A stretch of 64,000 nucleotides of DNA from Wurfbainia villosa (lineage: Eukaryota > Streptophyta > Magnoliopsida > Zingiberales > Zingiberaceae), in NCBI GenBank assembly GCA_025175895.1, contig CM046008.1, forward strand, positions 28,599,255-28,663,254, read 5' to 3'. Each line of letters begins with the position of its first letter. Position 1 is the stretch's first letter. The position numbers and the translations under genes are program-made. Under the pieces are notes generated by a model. That model saw nothing but the letters and a program-made list of their open reading frames with translations, had not been told where the DNA came from and did no database searches. This document shows positions 45,826 through 57,360 of this stretch, piece after piece.

Positions 45826-46700
45826 TGGATTATCCATTATATCGCCTTTACAGCTCGAAGCTATCGCCCAGGGGTTGGGGTTATTTGCTATCTCTGGTCA
45901 AGGTTGAGAACGAAGGACTACCACCTCTCTCTGATGTGCGAGTAGTCCGAGAGTATCCCGATATATTTCCTGATGAACTTCCAGGCTTGCCACCTCCTAG
46001 GCAAGTTGAATTTGCGATAGAGGTGATTCCAGGAACTGCGCCTATATCGAAACCTCCTTATCGGATGGCGCCAAAGGAGCAGAATGAACTTAAAGTTCAG
46101 CTGTAGGAGTTGCTAGATAATGGATTCATCCGACCTAGTGTTTCACCATGGGGAGCACCAGTACTCTTTTTCAAGAAGAAGGATGGATCGTTGCGGTTAT
46201 GTATTGACTATCCAAGAATCGAATGCAATCGCTGATTAAACGAATGTATATCCACTGCCGAGGATAGAAGATTTGTTCGATCAGCTTAAGGATACATGTG
46301 TGTATTCTAAAATTGATCTGCGCTCAGGATATCATCAGCTTCGGATAAGAGATGAGGATGTTCGTAAAACAGCTTCCGCACTGCTTATGGACATTACGAG
46401 TTTCTAGTGATGTTGTTTGGTCTCACGAATGCCCGGTGCATTTATGGACTTAATGAACCGGTATTCCCGAGGTATATAGATCAGTTCGTAATAGTGTTCA
46501 TCGACGATATATTGATTTATTCTCGATCCGAGGAAGAGCATGAACAACATCTGCGGATAGTATTGGAAATTTTGCGGCGAGGAAGCGATTGTATGCCAAG
46601 TTTAGCAAATGTGCGCTCGTTATCCTCGGGGGTTTTCTTGGACATGTTGTGTCCAATGAGGTATTCTGTAGATCCCGAAGATTGAGGCGATTACGATTTG
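45826..46700 (+). pseudogene. G3 reverse transcriptase, broken
   Basis: DVRVVREYPDIFPDELPGLPPPRQVEF and PPYRMAP lead to TAG at 46104-46106, after which ELLDNGFIRPSVSPWGAP and SLRLCIDY stay in frame. A shift follows, then VYSKIDLRSGYHQL (46310-46345). After another shift, 46407-46600 reads MLFGLTNA and VIVFIDDILIYS, the catalytic F-x-D-D box. Most motifs survive, but the frame is broken at least four times. Confidence 0.9.
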
Positions 46701-47987
46701 GGAGCGACCAAAATCGCAGAGGTCCGGTTTTGTCGGCCGGTATTATCGGAGATTCGTGGAGGGATTCTCGAGTATCGCCATGCCACTCACTCGCCTCGAC
46801 TCAGAAGGGGTCAAGTTCACCTCGTCGAGGCCCGCGAGACTAGCTTCCAGAGCTTGCGACGACTAGTTTCTGACCTATCTTAGTGATTCCTTCTCGCTGA
46901 TGGGATGGTTCTCTATACGGATGCTTCTATCCAAGGGTTGGGAGCCTGATGCACCCAACTGCTGGTATCTTATGCCTCCCACAACTAAAAGATCACGAGA
47001 GAAATTACCCAAAGGCACGATCCGGAGTTAGCCGCCATTATTTTCGCATTGAAGATATGGAGGCACTACTTGTATGGGATTACCTTGAGATCTACATGTA
47101 CCATAAAGTCAAGTATCTGCTCACACGAAAGAGCAATCTGAGATGCAGACGATGGATGGAGTATCCAAGGATTATGATCGCACCATCCAAAGATCATCCG
47201 AAAAGCTAATGTGGTAGCGGATACTGAGCAGAAGTCTCGTGGAGTTCGCCACTATCCGATGCAAGCATCGATCCGTTCGATAGTTCTCGAGTTGGGATTG
47301 TCGAACACGGCCAAACATCCCGGGAATATTAGTATCGTTGCCCGACCGCCATTGGTGAGAGGATCAAGGAAGCACAAGTTAGTGATCGATCTGCAGCTTC
47401 TTGAGCGACGATAGACTCGAACGCCGTCGGAAGGATTTCTCGAGTGACGAGAATGGTGTACTTCGTTTCCGAGGACGACTATGCGTTCCGGACACACACC
47501 CAGTTAAAGAAGAATTGCTACATGAAGCCCATCAGTCGAGATTTGCTATACATCCCGGTGGTACTGGATGTATCGAGATTTGAAGCGCTTCATGGTGGAA
47601 CGGTATGAAGCGGGATATTGCGATTTTGTGGCACGATGTCCGTATGCGCCAAGTGAAGGCCGAACATCGAAACCCGCAGGTTACTTCAGAAATCTCGATC
47701 CCGGAATGGAAGTGGAGGAGCATATCACGATGGACTTCCGGGATTACGAACCCGTAAAGGACATATCGCGATTTGGGTGATCGTGGATCGATACTCACTT
47801 CCTTCCGATTCGTGAGACGGACTCATTGGATCGTCCTAGCGGAATTATGCAGCGAGAGATCATCGATTACATGGAGTACCATTGAGTATTATATCGATAG
47901 AGATCCGCGATTTCTGACCTTTCATCCGCATGGACAGACGGGCACAGATCGAGCGTACCATTCGACTCGGAGGATTCTGAGGATTTA
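46701..47987 (+). pseudogene. G3 RNase H and integrase zinc/core region, broken
   Basis: RNase H is recognisable only by position. FRGRLCVPD and LLHEAHQSRFAIHPGGTG (47463-47570) begin the integrase zinc-binding domain. MYRDLKRF and EHITMDF (47568-47735) follow with frame breaks. The rest of the core to 47987 is garbled, including SRYLRLIVLAEL-type shifts. Confidence 0.75.
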
Positions 47988-48701
47988 TTGAGGTCTTGCG
48001 TCATGGATTTCGGTGGCAGTTGGGAGGATCACATTCCTTTAGTGGAGTTTGCCTACAATAACAGCTACCACTCTTCTATCCAGATGGCTCCATTCGAGGC
48101 ATTATACGGCAGACCCTGCAGATCTCCGGTGTTATGGGGAGAAGTTGGGGAACGACAGTTATTGGGGCCCCAGAGTACCCAGCGGGATGCAGAGTTGGTG
48201 CGAGTAATCAGACGACGACTATCTGAGGCACAGGATAGACAGAAGAGCTATGCGGACCGGAGGCGAAGGCCTTTGGAATTTTCAGTCGGGGACCATGTAT
48301 TCTTACGAGTGTCACCCACCAAAGGAGTCAAGAGATTTGGGCTAAAAGGGAAATTAGCTCCACGTTATATTGGCCCATTTGAGATATTAGAGCGGATTGG
48401 AGGTGTAGCTTATCGGTTGGCCTTACCTCCGACACTTGCGGGTGTTCACAACGTATTCCATGTTTCCATGTTGAGGAAATACGTGCCGCGATCTGACCAT
48501 GTTCTGAAAGAAGTTCCGATACCACTCCAGGCGAATGCGACTTATGAGGAGACTCCAGTACGGATTCTTGATCGCAAGGAGCTAGCTATGAACAAAACCA
48601 TCCGACTCGTAAAGGTGGGATGGCAGCATCATACGGATGAGGAGGCTACATGGGAATTGGAGGATACTATCCGAGCTCGATACCCTTATCTGTTTACTTG
48701 A
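47988..48701 (+). pseudogene. G3 integrase C-terminus and chromodomain, open frame
   Basis: A 237-codon open piece: GSWEDHIPLVEFAYNNSYHSS, FEALYGRPCRSP, a basic SEAQDRQKSYADRRRR segment, VGDHVFLRVSPTKGV, FGLKGKLAPRYIGPFEIL, VHNVFHVSMLRKY, then a chromodomain (about residues 190-236: VRILDRKELA, KVGWQHHTDEEATWELED). The C-terminal chromodomain places G3 in the chromoviruses, closest in wording to Tekay/Del. This is the least damaged piece of pol, but it is not a separate gene. Confidence 0.92.
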
Positions 48702-48771
48702 GGTATGTGGTTATTACAGAATATGCCTGAATTACTTGTTGCATTTAAGTACGAAATTTAGGGACCAAATT

Positions 48772-48789
48772 TTAATAAGTGGGGGAGAA
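48772..48789 (+). other. Polypurine tract of G3
   Basis: TTAATAAGTGGGGGAGAA, identical to the tract before 40470, directly before TGTAAAATACCAG. Confidence 0.93.
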
Positions 48790-48802
48790 TGTAAAATACC
48801 AG

Positions 48803-48867
<65 letters not shown>

Positions 48868-48885
48868 TTTTCCTGGTATTTTACA
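48790..48885. mobile_element. Truncated G3 3' LTR joined to an inverted LTR start
   Basis: Only the first bases of the 3' LTR are present (TGTAAAATACCAG plus TA repeats). After about 60 bp of TA the sequence becomes TTTTTCCTGGTATTTTACA, the LTR start in reverse, and the AATAA target copy follows. The right end of the insertion is therefore an LTR start facing inward. Confidence 0.9.
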
Positions 48886-48890
48886 AATAA
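48886..48890. repeat. Right target duplication of the G3-containing insertion (AATAA)
   Basis: Matches 40033-40037 and leads back into the MULE arm (AATCTCGAATATC). Confidence 0.9.
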
Positions 48891-49190
48891 AATCTCGAAT
48901 ATCAGAAATTTTGGTCACGGATACACAGAGGGACACTACTCAAACTCAATGGACTTGGATTGGATCAAAAAAGAGATGAATATGACCATCAATGGGTTTT
49001 GATCGAAACTCATTGATGGACTTAGAGGAGTCCAAATTTTGAAATCTTGACATAGACTGAAAGATCTTACAACATGAATTTTTGATATGTCGAGAAAACT
49101 TAGTTTTAATCCTCCTATCTCCCAATTTTAACTTGTGTCGAAAAAAAATGGTACTGGAAGTTGAGAAAATGATGGAACAATTCGACCACA
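48891..49190. repeat. Pack-MULE left inverted arm, inner part
   Basis: It pairs in reverse with 50360-50663, for example CATCAATGGGTTTTGATCG with its mirror near 50540-50570, and GGAAGTTGAGAAA near 49157 with TTTCTCAACTTCC near 50381. Confidence 0.93.
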
Positions 49191-49214
49191 ATTGAAATTT
49201 TCGACACCACGCGT

Positions 49215-49490
49215 GTCGGATTGGAATTCCCAGCACCACAGTGGTGTTGGGATCCCTGCAACACCACTGTGGTGCTGGGAATTCCAATCCCAGCACCACA
49301 GTGGTGCTGGAAATTCCAATTCCAGCACCACAGTGGTGCTGGAATTGCGAATTCCAGCACCACAGTGGTGTTGCAATCTCAAAGACCACCATCGTGTGTG
49401 GGAATTCAATCCACCACGGTAGTCTTTGAAATTCCATTCGAAGACTACAGGTGCTGGAATTCGCAATTCCAGCACCTCTGTGGTGATGAA
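49215..49490. repeat. Palindromic minisatellite, left array
   Basis: About five units of about 34 bp built on the palindrome CAGCACCACAGTGGTGCTG plus GGAATTCCAATT, then decayed units to 49490. They open frames on both strands that are repeat artefacts. Confidence 0.9.
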
Positions 49491-49601
49491 TATATTTTTC
49501 ATCATTAACTTTTCATCAAATTTTAATTAGCAAGAAACAACTCGATCCGAAGAAAAGAAGCTGAACTGTATTCTTAATACAAATTAGAGATAAAAACTAA
49601 C

Positions 49602-50043
49602 CTTGTGATCAGAAACTGAGAGGAAGTCCGAGGACACCAAGAGAATGTTTTTCAGGCTTTAGATCCGTGTGGATAAGTCGTAGATCATCGTGCATGACTA
49701 CAATGAGAATAAAAAGAAGAATCATCATCTTAGTTTATAGTTTTGAAGCATATTCCCCTAATAACGATAGGAAGTGACTAATATTTCACAAACCTGCAAT
49801 AGACTTCAACAGTTGTCTACCGATATCGTGGACTAGATCAAGTGGCAAAGATCGATCGTCATTCTTCCGAAGAAGATCATGTAGACTCGGCCCGAGCTTC
49901 TCAAATACCTATTATTTTTTTTTTCAAAAAAAAAATATTAAGATCACATTAAACCAATAAGAAATCAGAGAAAGGGTTAACATTGTAGACTTACTATGCA
50001 TATATGATGACGATAGTTGAAGTAATTTCAAACTCGCACAAAA
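49602..50043 (-). pseudogene. Captured LAMMER (AFC/CLK-type) protein kinase fragment
   Basis: Three exons read on the minus strand. Exon 50043-49995 ends NYRHHICI-like (FNYRHHICI), with a TGA six codons in. Exon 49908-49794 gives VFEKLGPSLHDLLRKN, DLVHDIGRQLLKSIA. Exon 49697-49602 gives VMHDDLRLIHTDLKPE, then, after one extra base, ILLVSSDFL. The introns (49994-49909 and 49793-49698) have GT/AG ends at the expected places. This is kinase subdomains V to VIB, including the catalytic-loop Asp of HTDLKPE; the VFEKLGPSL and RLIHTDLKPE wording is that of plant AFC kinases, which phosphorylate SR splicing factors. The extra T in 49648-49652 and the TGA show that it cannot make protein. ATP-binding and activation segments are absent. 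Confidence 0.88.
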
Positions 50044-50139
50044 CTACAAGAATAGAGTGTTTAACATGTGAGTTAGCTAATTTCAGTTTTAAGATTGTCA
50101 AATGCAATTAATTATAATTAATTAATAACATATTATAAT

Positions 50140-50360
50140 TGAACTGTGGTGCTGAAAAATATATTCATCACCACAGAGGTGCTGAAATTGCGAATTCCAG
50201 CACCACTATGGTGCTGGAATTGAAATTTTCAGCACTATAGTGGTGCTGGAATTGGAATTCCCAGCACCACAGTGGTGGTGCAGGGATCCCAACACCACTG
50301 TAGTGCTGGAAATTTCAATTCCAGCACCACAGTGATGTTGAAATTATGAATTTCAGCACC
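50140..50360. repeat. Palindromic minisatellite, right array
   Basis: Five or six units of the CAGCACCAC/GTGGTGCTG type, mirror to the left array, between the kinase fragment and the right arm. Confidence 0.88.
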
Positions 50361-50948
50361 ACTACCACTATCTTCCACCAGTTTCTCAACTTCCAATATC
50401 ATCTTTTTTTTTTCAACACAAGTTAAAATTGGGAGATAGGAGGATTAAAATTAAATTTCCTCGACATATCAAAAATTCATGTTGTAAGATCTTTCAGTCT
50501 ATGTCAAGATTTCAAAATTTGGACTCCTCTAAGTCCATCAATGAGTTTCGATCAAAACTCATTGATGGTCCTATTCACCTCTTTTTCGATCCAATCCAAG
50601 CCCATTGAGTTTGAGTAGTGTCCCTCTGTGTATCCGTGGCCAAAATTTCTGATATTCGAGGTTTTATTAGGTAATCACAGCAATATTTCAGAAATCAGAC
50701 CAATATAAATTAGAAATCAGATAAAAAAAAAGTGGTGTTGGGATTTGAATTCCCAGCACCACGTTTAGATGGTTCGGAATTTCCAGTAGTGGTTCGGATG
50801 CATGAAAATTCTCTCTCATTATTAAATTGCAGGTCTGTTTATCGGGAGGGGTAAAAGAGAAATTAGGTGCGCGATTTGATAAATCTGAAACCATGTTGCG
50901 CTTTTTGGACAGTTCTGAACTTTAGGAGCTGTGTTTGGTAAATTGCTG
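50360..50948. repeat. Pack-MULE right inverted arm, uninterrupted
   Basis: About 589 bp, the reverse of 39753-40037 plus 48891-49190. It serves as reference for the site disrupted in the left arm. Confidence 0.93.
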
Positions 50949-50957
50949 TCACATTTT
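50949..50957. repeat. Right 9-bp target duplication of the Pack-MULE (TCACATTTT)
   Basis: Exact match to 39744-39752. Confidence 0.93.
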
Positions 50958-50989
50958 TTAAATGAGTAGCAAAATTCCTCCACTGGTTA

Positions 50990-52310
50990 TCCAAAAATTA
51001 ATTTTATTAACTTGAGGTTATCAATTTAACCATGATTAGAAAATTATTTAATTTAAAAGTTAATTTAGTAATTGGTTAATGATAATTATTAAGTTATTTT
51101 ATTGATTATTAATCAATTATCAAATTGATTAATTAAATGTGAAAATCAATGATTTATTTAAATGAATGATTTAACTAAGCTCATTAGTTAATGATTTATT
51201 AAAGGATTATATGAAAATTAATGGATTAACTAATTATCGATTGGTCATTAAATAAGTTAAATAGTGGGATTAATAAATTAATTAATCTAATTAATAAATT
51301 AATTAATCTAATTAATAAATTAATTAATCTAATTAATTAATTAATAATGATATTGATTAATTATCTAATAATTAATAAAATATTCTATTACCTTGTCGAT
51401 TAATTCAAATTAATAAGTAAGGATTAATCAATTGTTAATTAGTTAAAACCTTAATTAGTGAATAATCAATAAATTAATTATCTAATCAATTGATTAATTA
51501 AATATTCGATTAACTAAACAATTAATTAGAGTGATAATCAGTTTGATAATTGATTATTAGATATATGATTAAACCATTAATTATTTTAATTGACTGATTG
51601 AAAATTTAATCAATTTGATAACTAATTAATAAATAGATAATCGAATTGTTAGTTAATTTAATAATTAATTAATTGAAATATTAATCAGTTGATAATGAAT
51701 TAGTAAGTAGATAATTGAATTATCAATTATCTTAATTACTAATTAACTAATTAAAATATTAGTCAGTTTAATATTTGATTAATAGATATATGATTGAATT
51801 ACTAGTTGATTAAATAATTAATTGAAATATTAATCAGTTTGATAATTGATTAATAGATGAAGAATTGAATTACTAGTTTATTTAGTTATTGACTAATTCG
51901 AAATATTAATCAATTTGATAACTAATTAACATATAGATAATTAAATTATTAGTTGATTTAACAATTGATTAATTGGAATAACTAATTAATATTTAGATAA
52001 TTGATTATTAATTCATTTAATAATTGATTTAATTAGACTATTAATCGATTAGATAATTGATTATATGGTTGATAGTAAAGTTAATTAATTTAATAGTTGA
52101 TTAAGAAGTAAATAATTAAATTGTTAGTCAATATACTATTTATTATATGGTTGGATTAAAATATTTATCATTGGTTATTAAGTATTAATCTAATTAATCG
52201 ATAGATTAACAAAATTATTAATCAGTTTGATAACTAATTCTTAGATAATTAATTAACTTTGAAGTTAATTGGATTACCAAATAGACTGATAACTAATTAA
52301 ACAATAAAGT
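50990..52310. repeat. AT-rich cryptic repeat (TTAATTAA/GATTAATT words)
   Basis: 1.3 kb made almost wholly of TTAATTAA, GATTAATT, GATAATTG and TAGATAAT words without a fixed period, plus three exact TAATAAATTAATTAATC units at 51268-51330. No open frame of note. Similar sequence lies left of the MULE at 39030-39420. Confidence 0.85.
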
Positions 52311-53202
52311 TGAACTTGAGATGGACATTCTGGATGATAACTGTGTTATCCCTTGTTGATTATATCTTGACCTCTAGGTAGGACATCATGATACTATAGA
52401 GTATTCTATGGGATGAAAACTACATAAAAGAATGAAATTATCAAGCTAATTGACGAATTAATTAAATAATAAATTTGGATTTAATTCAGATAATCTAATT
52501 GATAACTTGTTATTTATTGTTTTTTATGCTTTAACCTTTGGATAGGGTATCATATCGTGGTGCAGTGCATATTGTTTCATGTTGGATGAAAGCCCCTATT
52601 AATGCTTTTACTTTGGATGTGTATGACTTTTCTCATATATTTTATTTGCCCACGAGACTTGTTCATAGTAGCATGTCATTGTCCGCAAAACAGTGATTAT
52701 TTATACATCCTGACTCCTATAATAATCATTCGTGGCAACATATTATTGTCTGCAGTTAGTAGCTAGATATTTATCATATATATATCATATCTACCCACGA
52801 GACCTATTCATGATAGTATGTTATTGCCTGCAAGTTGTGATCATCTATATACTCTAACTGTCCATGAGATCCGTTTGTGATAGTATATCATTGTCTGTAC
52901 TTAATTAGTACTTGGTTATATGTATGTTACTTGATATGCCTTGTTGATCAGATTAGTATTTTATTTATTATCCTGACTGACCATGAGATAGATCGGGAAG
53001 TTTAGTTCACCAGCAGTCAGTTTATGATTGTACTTGATCTTGACTATTTTAGTTATTTTGTGCTTGTGTATTTTAGCTTATATCGAATTGGATTTGAGGA
53101 TGACTACGAGGATGATCTTAAATAGATATTGTCATATCCCTTGATATACATTCGTCCCCAATAGGTGATATATTTACTGACTTTACTAGGTCTCCTTTAG
53201 TC
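52311..53202 (+). other. No gene; probable LTR sequence with degenerate tandem units
   Basis: Four or five units of about 66-75 bp containing CCCACGAGACC, TTCATGATAGTATG and TTATTGTCTGC start near 52650, 52729, 52795, 52861 and 52981. Their wording recalls the middle of the chromoviral LTRs. It ends where G4 begins and may be the right part of G6. Confidence 0.4.
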
Positions 53203-53511
53203 TGTCATGCCCCTAAGGGTGTAAGTCTCTATCAAAACTGGGAGGTATCCTATAGTGTTACAATATGAGAGAATAAATATCCAAGCCACTTAGGGCACGA
53301 TTAATAAAAACATGACATGAAAGTGCATGCATATATGTCTAACAAAATATTTAAAACCGCACAATGAGAAATAAAACTATAAAACGATTGAATAAATTCA
53401 TAAGAAAACATAAAAATTCAAATAAAATCAAAACCCAGAGTACATTAGTAGTAAAATAGGCCAACAGACAATCTCTAAGCATCTCTAGGAACATCCTCTG
53501 ACTAAGGGACA

Positions 53512-53516
53512 TAAAT
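53512..53516. repeat. Left target duplication TAAAT of the solo LTR
   Basis: Repeated at 54310-54314. The G4 right LTR reads GGACATAAATCACCTATATC across the unoccupied site (57700-57720). Confidence 0.85.
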
Positions 53517-54309
53517 TGTCACACTTTGAGGTATATTCGTCATCCAAATGACGGAGGAATCCCTTAGTGATAATATTTCGGAATACATTACTGGAACTAG
53601 ATATGGAAAATAACTTTGAAATAAAAAAATATAGAATTTAATTATTAACGACATGCATGCATGACTAAAATATAAGTCAACAAAGATAAAATAAGTTTAT
53701 AATATCAAATCAAATTGTAACAAAATCCAAAGTGTGTAAATAAAATACGAAAATAATAAAGAAAATAAATCAACATCTCAATGAAGTAGTGGGACCAGTA
53801 AGACAGGGGGCTCTCTGAGCGACGTGAAGGCAGTCAACAAGACACGCCTTCTTCTATCATCTAACCTCTGATTGCACAGCGTCCTAGCTATCTCTCATTC
53901 CGAGGATTTGCTTTAGCTTCCAACTCTTCCTTGTATCATTATTGGATGGCGATGCACACGACAGAATAGTGGCGACACACGATGTCGACGGCCACAGGGA
54001 ACACCGATAGATACTCGGTTTGTAGCTAGGAGAAGAAATGGTGCGACTGGAAGGTCAGTTCATCGTTGAGAAGGAAAGCAAGGCGATGACACTCATTGTC
54101 GTCGGAACAAAATGCTCGAAAGGGGGGATACCAACGATGCTTGTTGATGTCCGAAATGGTGGATCACAAATCAAAGAAAGGCTAATGGTTGGGGTGGCTG
54201 CGATAGAGAAGAGGAATAGGTCTACTTGCGATGAGAGTTCGTGACGGCAAGAGGCAAACAATGGCAGAGATAAATTATCATTATTGTTATTATTATCCAG
54301 TATATTATA
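53517..54309 (-). mobile_element. Solo LTR, 793 bp, inside the G4 left LTR
   Basis: It runs from TGTCACACTTTGAGG to CCAGTATATTATA, flanked by TAAAT. On the minus strand it starts TATAATATACTGG (probably TGTAATATACTGG with one change) and ends GTGTGACA. The open frame 54038-54244 has no domain. Confidence 0.8.
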
Positions 54310-54314
54310 TAAAT
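54310..54314. repeat. Right target duplication TAAAT of the solo LTR
   Basis: It is followed by G4 LTR sequence CATCTCTATCTGCTAAATAA, matching 57708-57728. Confidence 0.85.
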
Positions 54315-55674
54315 CATCTCTATCTGCTAAATAATAAAGAACACATTTTATTTCTCATGTCAAATATGTTCGTCCAAGATAAGTATTTGCTAGAGTTCCT
54401 ACTCTAGCATTATGAACAAACAACTAAATAGCTTTATACAAGATCTCAATCAAAGTAAGTGGCCAAACACAGACAACCAATCAGGTATCTAAATAACACA
54501 TGATGTAGGAAGGTCAAGCAAGTAAATAACCAAGTATACAAACAGAAGAGTGGAATATCCCTAAACTCTATATAGCTTGACTTTAAATAAAGTATCATAC
54601 ACCAACATATAATCTTAAAGGGTAGAAGTTGCCCATGCCAAATCACACAATATCCTATCTATCTTTTAAGCAAAATTTCTTCCTCACAATCAAATTTATT
54701 ATATGATCAAATAATAGATCACTCCTTGATTCAACCTACCATAAGTTAATTAAATTTATTACATAATAACCTAATTAATTAACCCTAATTGATTATCAAA
54801 AGATTAATCCACATCTTGATATTAATTAATTAATTAATCCACTCACTAATTAATCATATAATTAATCAACATGATTAACCATTAATTAAATTGATCAATT
54901 GATTGATACCTCACATCGTAGCTTTGGCACCAACAAGGTTGAGGGCAGCTCGCAACCGACCATGTGGTCGTCGTGACAAGGGTCAAAACAGCGACAACAG
55001 TCACTGGCGGATTGTGGGTGGTCACTAGTCGCATGGGCAGTAGTTGGCTGCATGCACACAACATGCATGTTCGACAATTGCGAGTGGCAACACTGTCTGT
55101 GGGCAACAATCGCATGAGGGTTACGACGATTGACGACGTGGGGATGAGATGAATAGTGCCCGATTAGAACTTTAGGTTTATAAATAAAAATCTTAAGGTT
55201 GTGTTTCGTTCAAGTTTTCATGTATAACCTTGATTATGTGATTATCAAATTATCATGCATAATCTCGGAGTCAAAAAATATTGTACTTTTCTAAGGTAAT
55301 GTGATTTCGAATTATATGTCCCATTTATTGGCGTGGTGGACATGTTCCATTACCTAAAAATCACTGAATACTTGAACCAAACAAGGTTAAATCATATAAT
55401 CAAATATATTTTCAACAATTACATTGAATCAAACACACCCTAAGTTGATTGATTTAATCAACTCCCAGGTATATATAGTTGGGATAAGATTATTAGACTT
55501 AGTCAAAAGCTTAATCTAATTATCCCCTTATCCAAAATTATTTTTATTTATAAATTAATTTTGAAAATAAGTAAATAAATGTATTGTTATTAATTCCATT
55601 ATTAATATTATTTTATTTTTATCCAATTAAACCACCACTAATTAAATTAGTTGTATTTTTTCTGGTATATTACA

Positions 55675-55686
55675 TCCCTCTCTTCT
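55675..55686 (-). other. Polypurine tract of G4
   Basis: The minus strand reads AGAAGAGAGGGA directly before TGTAATATACC. Confidence 0.7.
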
Positions 55687-57360
55687 AATAAACAAATTTG
55701 ATCCCAAAATTTTTTGCTGAAGATGAATAATTATGGATATCCTATCAAAATCAAGGATCTATTCTTTATTCATAAGATAAGGTTTTTTTTTTTAATCTTT
55801 TCCTAAAGTTGTAGGTAACACTAAAGAGCATATTACTGTACTAATTCATTCCAATTCCTAGAGAGTATAATGGGTCTATATTTAGGACTTTCAAAGAATA
55901 GTTGTGTACACCTTTCTCACGTCATCCTAATGATTTAGTCCATAGACAACTAAATGACTTGAGATTATGTGATTTCGCCTAATCCTAAACAAGATAATGT
56001 GATCTTATTATCATCAAGTAAAGACTACTACAACCTATATTCCTATTTGTGGAACATCTCATGATATTAGTGAACATGTAATAGCGATAACTAAACTTTC
56101 CTCGAGAAGTTTATCATCAAAGTCTTAGCATCGAGAAATGACTAAGGCATCAATAGATTTACAATCTAGTTACTCATACCATAATGAATTTTTCCAAAGA
56201 ATTTGGGGATAATAAATATTTTAGTCTTACCCTTTATTATTCCAAATGATAACTATTATGTATATATTGGACTTAAAGTGATAACATACGAGAATACAAT
56301 CGCTATACAATAACTCTACTGTTTAATATTCTTGGATTTATAATCTCATGCCCATCGTTGCGCTCTAACCATTATCTTCAATTAAGTGACTACTCATCTT
56401 ATCCTTTTCCTTTCTAGTCATGTTTATGCTATCACACAAATTTGTCAATCCTAAATCAATCAAGATTCAAATGGGCTTCCATACTAAGTTTCCATAAGTA
56501 AACGAAGTCAATGTTCTCACTAGAAGGGGAATCATTCATTAGGTTATGTTTGTAGAAAACCTAACAAGAAGTAGCAACCAAGTCTAACATCATACACTTG
56601 GTCTCAAACTTAGATAAAATACATTAAAATTACCTTTGACTAAATGAAGTCTACTAGGTCAACCTTGAAATACAACTAGGATTACAAAATCCAAGTGCAA
56701 TCCAAATAGGAAATGGTTTTCATTCCTAGAAACAATCAAAATAACTTTTCTAGCTTATACGAACGATGTAATATGGAGGCTAAGCCAACTGGAAAGTCTT
56801 AGGCAAATTTAAATGTGACAAGTGTTGTAGGCACCATTTAAAGCAGAAGCCCCAAATGAACAAATTATGTTCAACTCAATCACTTCTAGCTCCAGTTCGA
56901 TTTAAATGCAGTTTGAGTCCATTTCAAACCCAAATCAAACACTACTTATTCTTTACCTAACCAGAGAGGTTGTTAGGTTTCAACTTAAATCTCAAGCAAT
57001 TCTAATTATACCAGAACACATCCCTAAATAAGATGGTTCAGTTCTAAGTAGACTAGTTCAATTTTCAATCCAGCTGCTTAACCCTAATAATTAAGCCAAA
57101 ATTAAAATCAATTACTATTAATCAACCCAACAACTTCCAAAGAGATCAGTATGGTCATGATACAGCATGACCTACTATTGCTTAAGTAAATAAAAGGGTG
57201 AGATAGTATTTAGAAATATACCCTAACTTTTTTCTATATCTCATAGATATGAGTTTGTGAGGTCTCAAACTCGAAACACCCAGATCCGTGATAAAATAAA
57301 ATCTACAACCACAAATCTCAAAATCCAGAATGCAAATCCCAATATAAAAATCACGACCTG
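55687..57360 (-). mobile_element. G4 internal region, no readable genes
   Basis: 1.67 kb of AT-rich sequence. I find no gag, protease, RT or integrase motif on either strand; the longest frame (57182-57373, minus) is 63 codons and covers the old primer region. Most of the coding part has been deleted or has decayed beyond recognition. Confidence 0.6.

Larger units (their letters stand above)
39753..50948. mobile_element. Mutator-like element carrying a kinase gene fragment (Pack-MULE), split by an insertion
   Basis: Terminal inverted repeats: the left end CGGCAATTTATCAAACAC pairs with the right end read inversely as CAGCAATTTACCAAACAC. Arms run over 39753-40037 plus 48891-49190 (left) and 50948-50360 (right), about 585 bp each. 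Removing the 40038-48885 insertion and one AATAA leaves a 2.34 kb element. Inside are two palindromic arrays and, at 49602-50043 on the minus strand, exons and introns of a LAMMER-type kinase gene. It has no transposase, so it would depend on a MULE elsewhere. Confidence 0.9.
53203..55674 (-). mobile_element. G4 3' LTR (left), containing a solo LTR
   Basis: 2472 bp with the nested solo LTR, 1.67 kb without. Minus-strand ends TGTAATATACC and CTTAGGGGCATGACA. The GC-rich part at 54900-55150 opens frames without domains. Confidence 0.8.

Noticed and set aside
49115..49508. Frames of 76-163 codons rich in repeated HHCGAG- or QHHSGAG-like units
   Set aside because: They are translations of the palindromic minisatellite, open in many frames at once.
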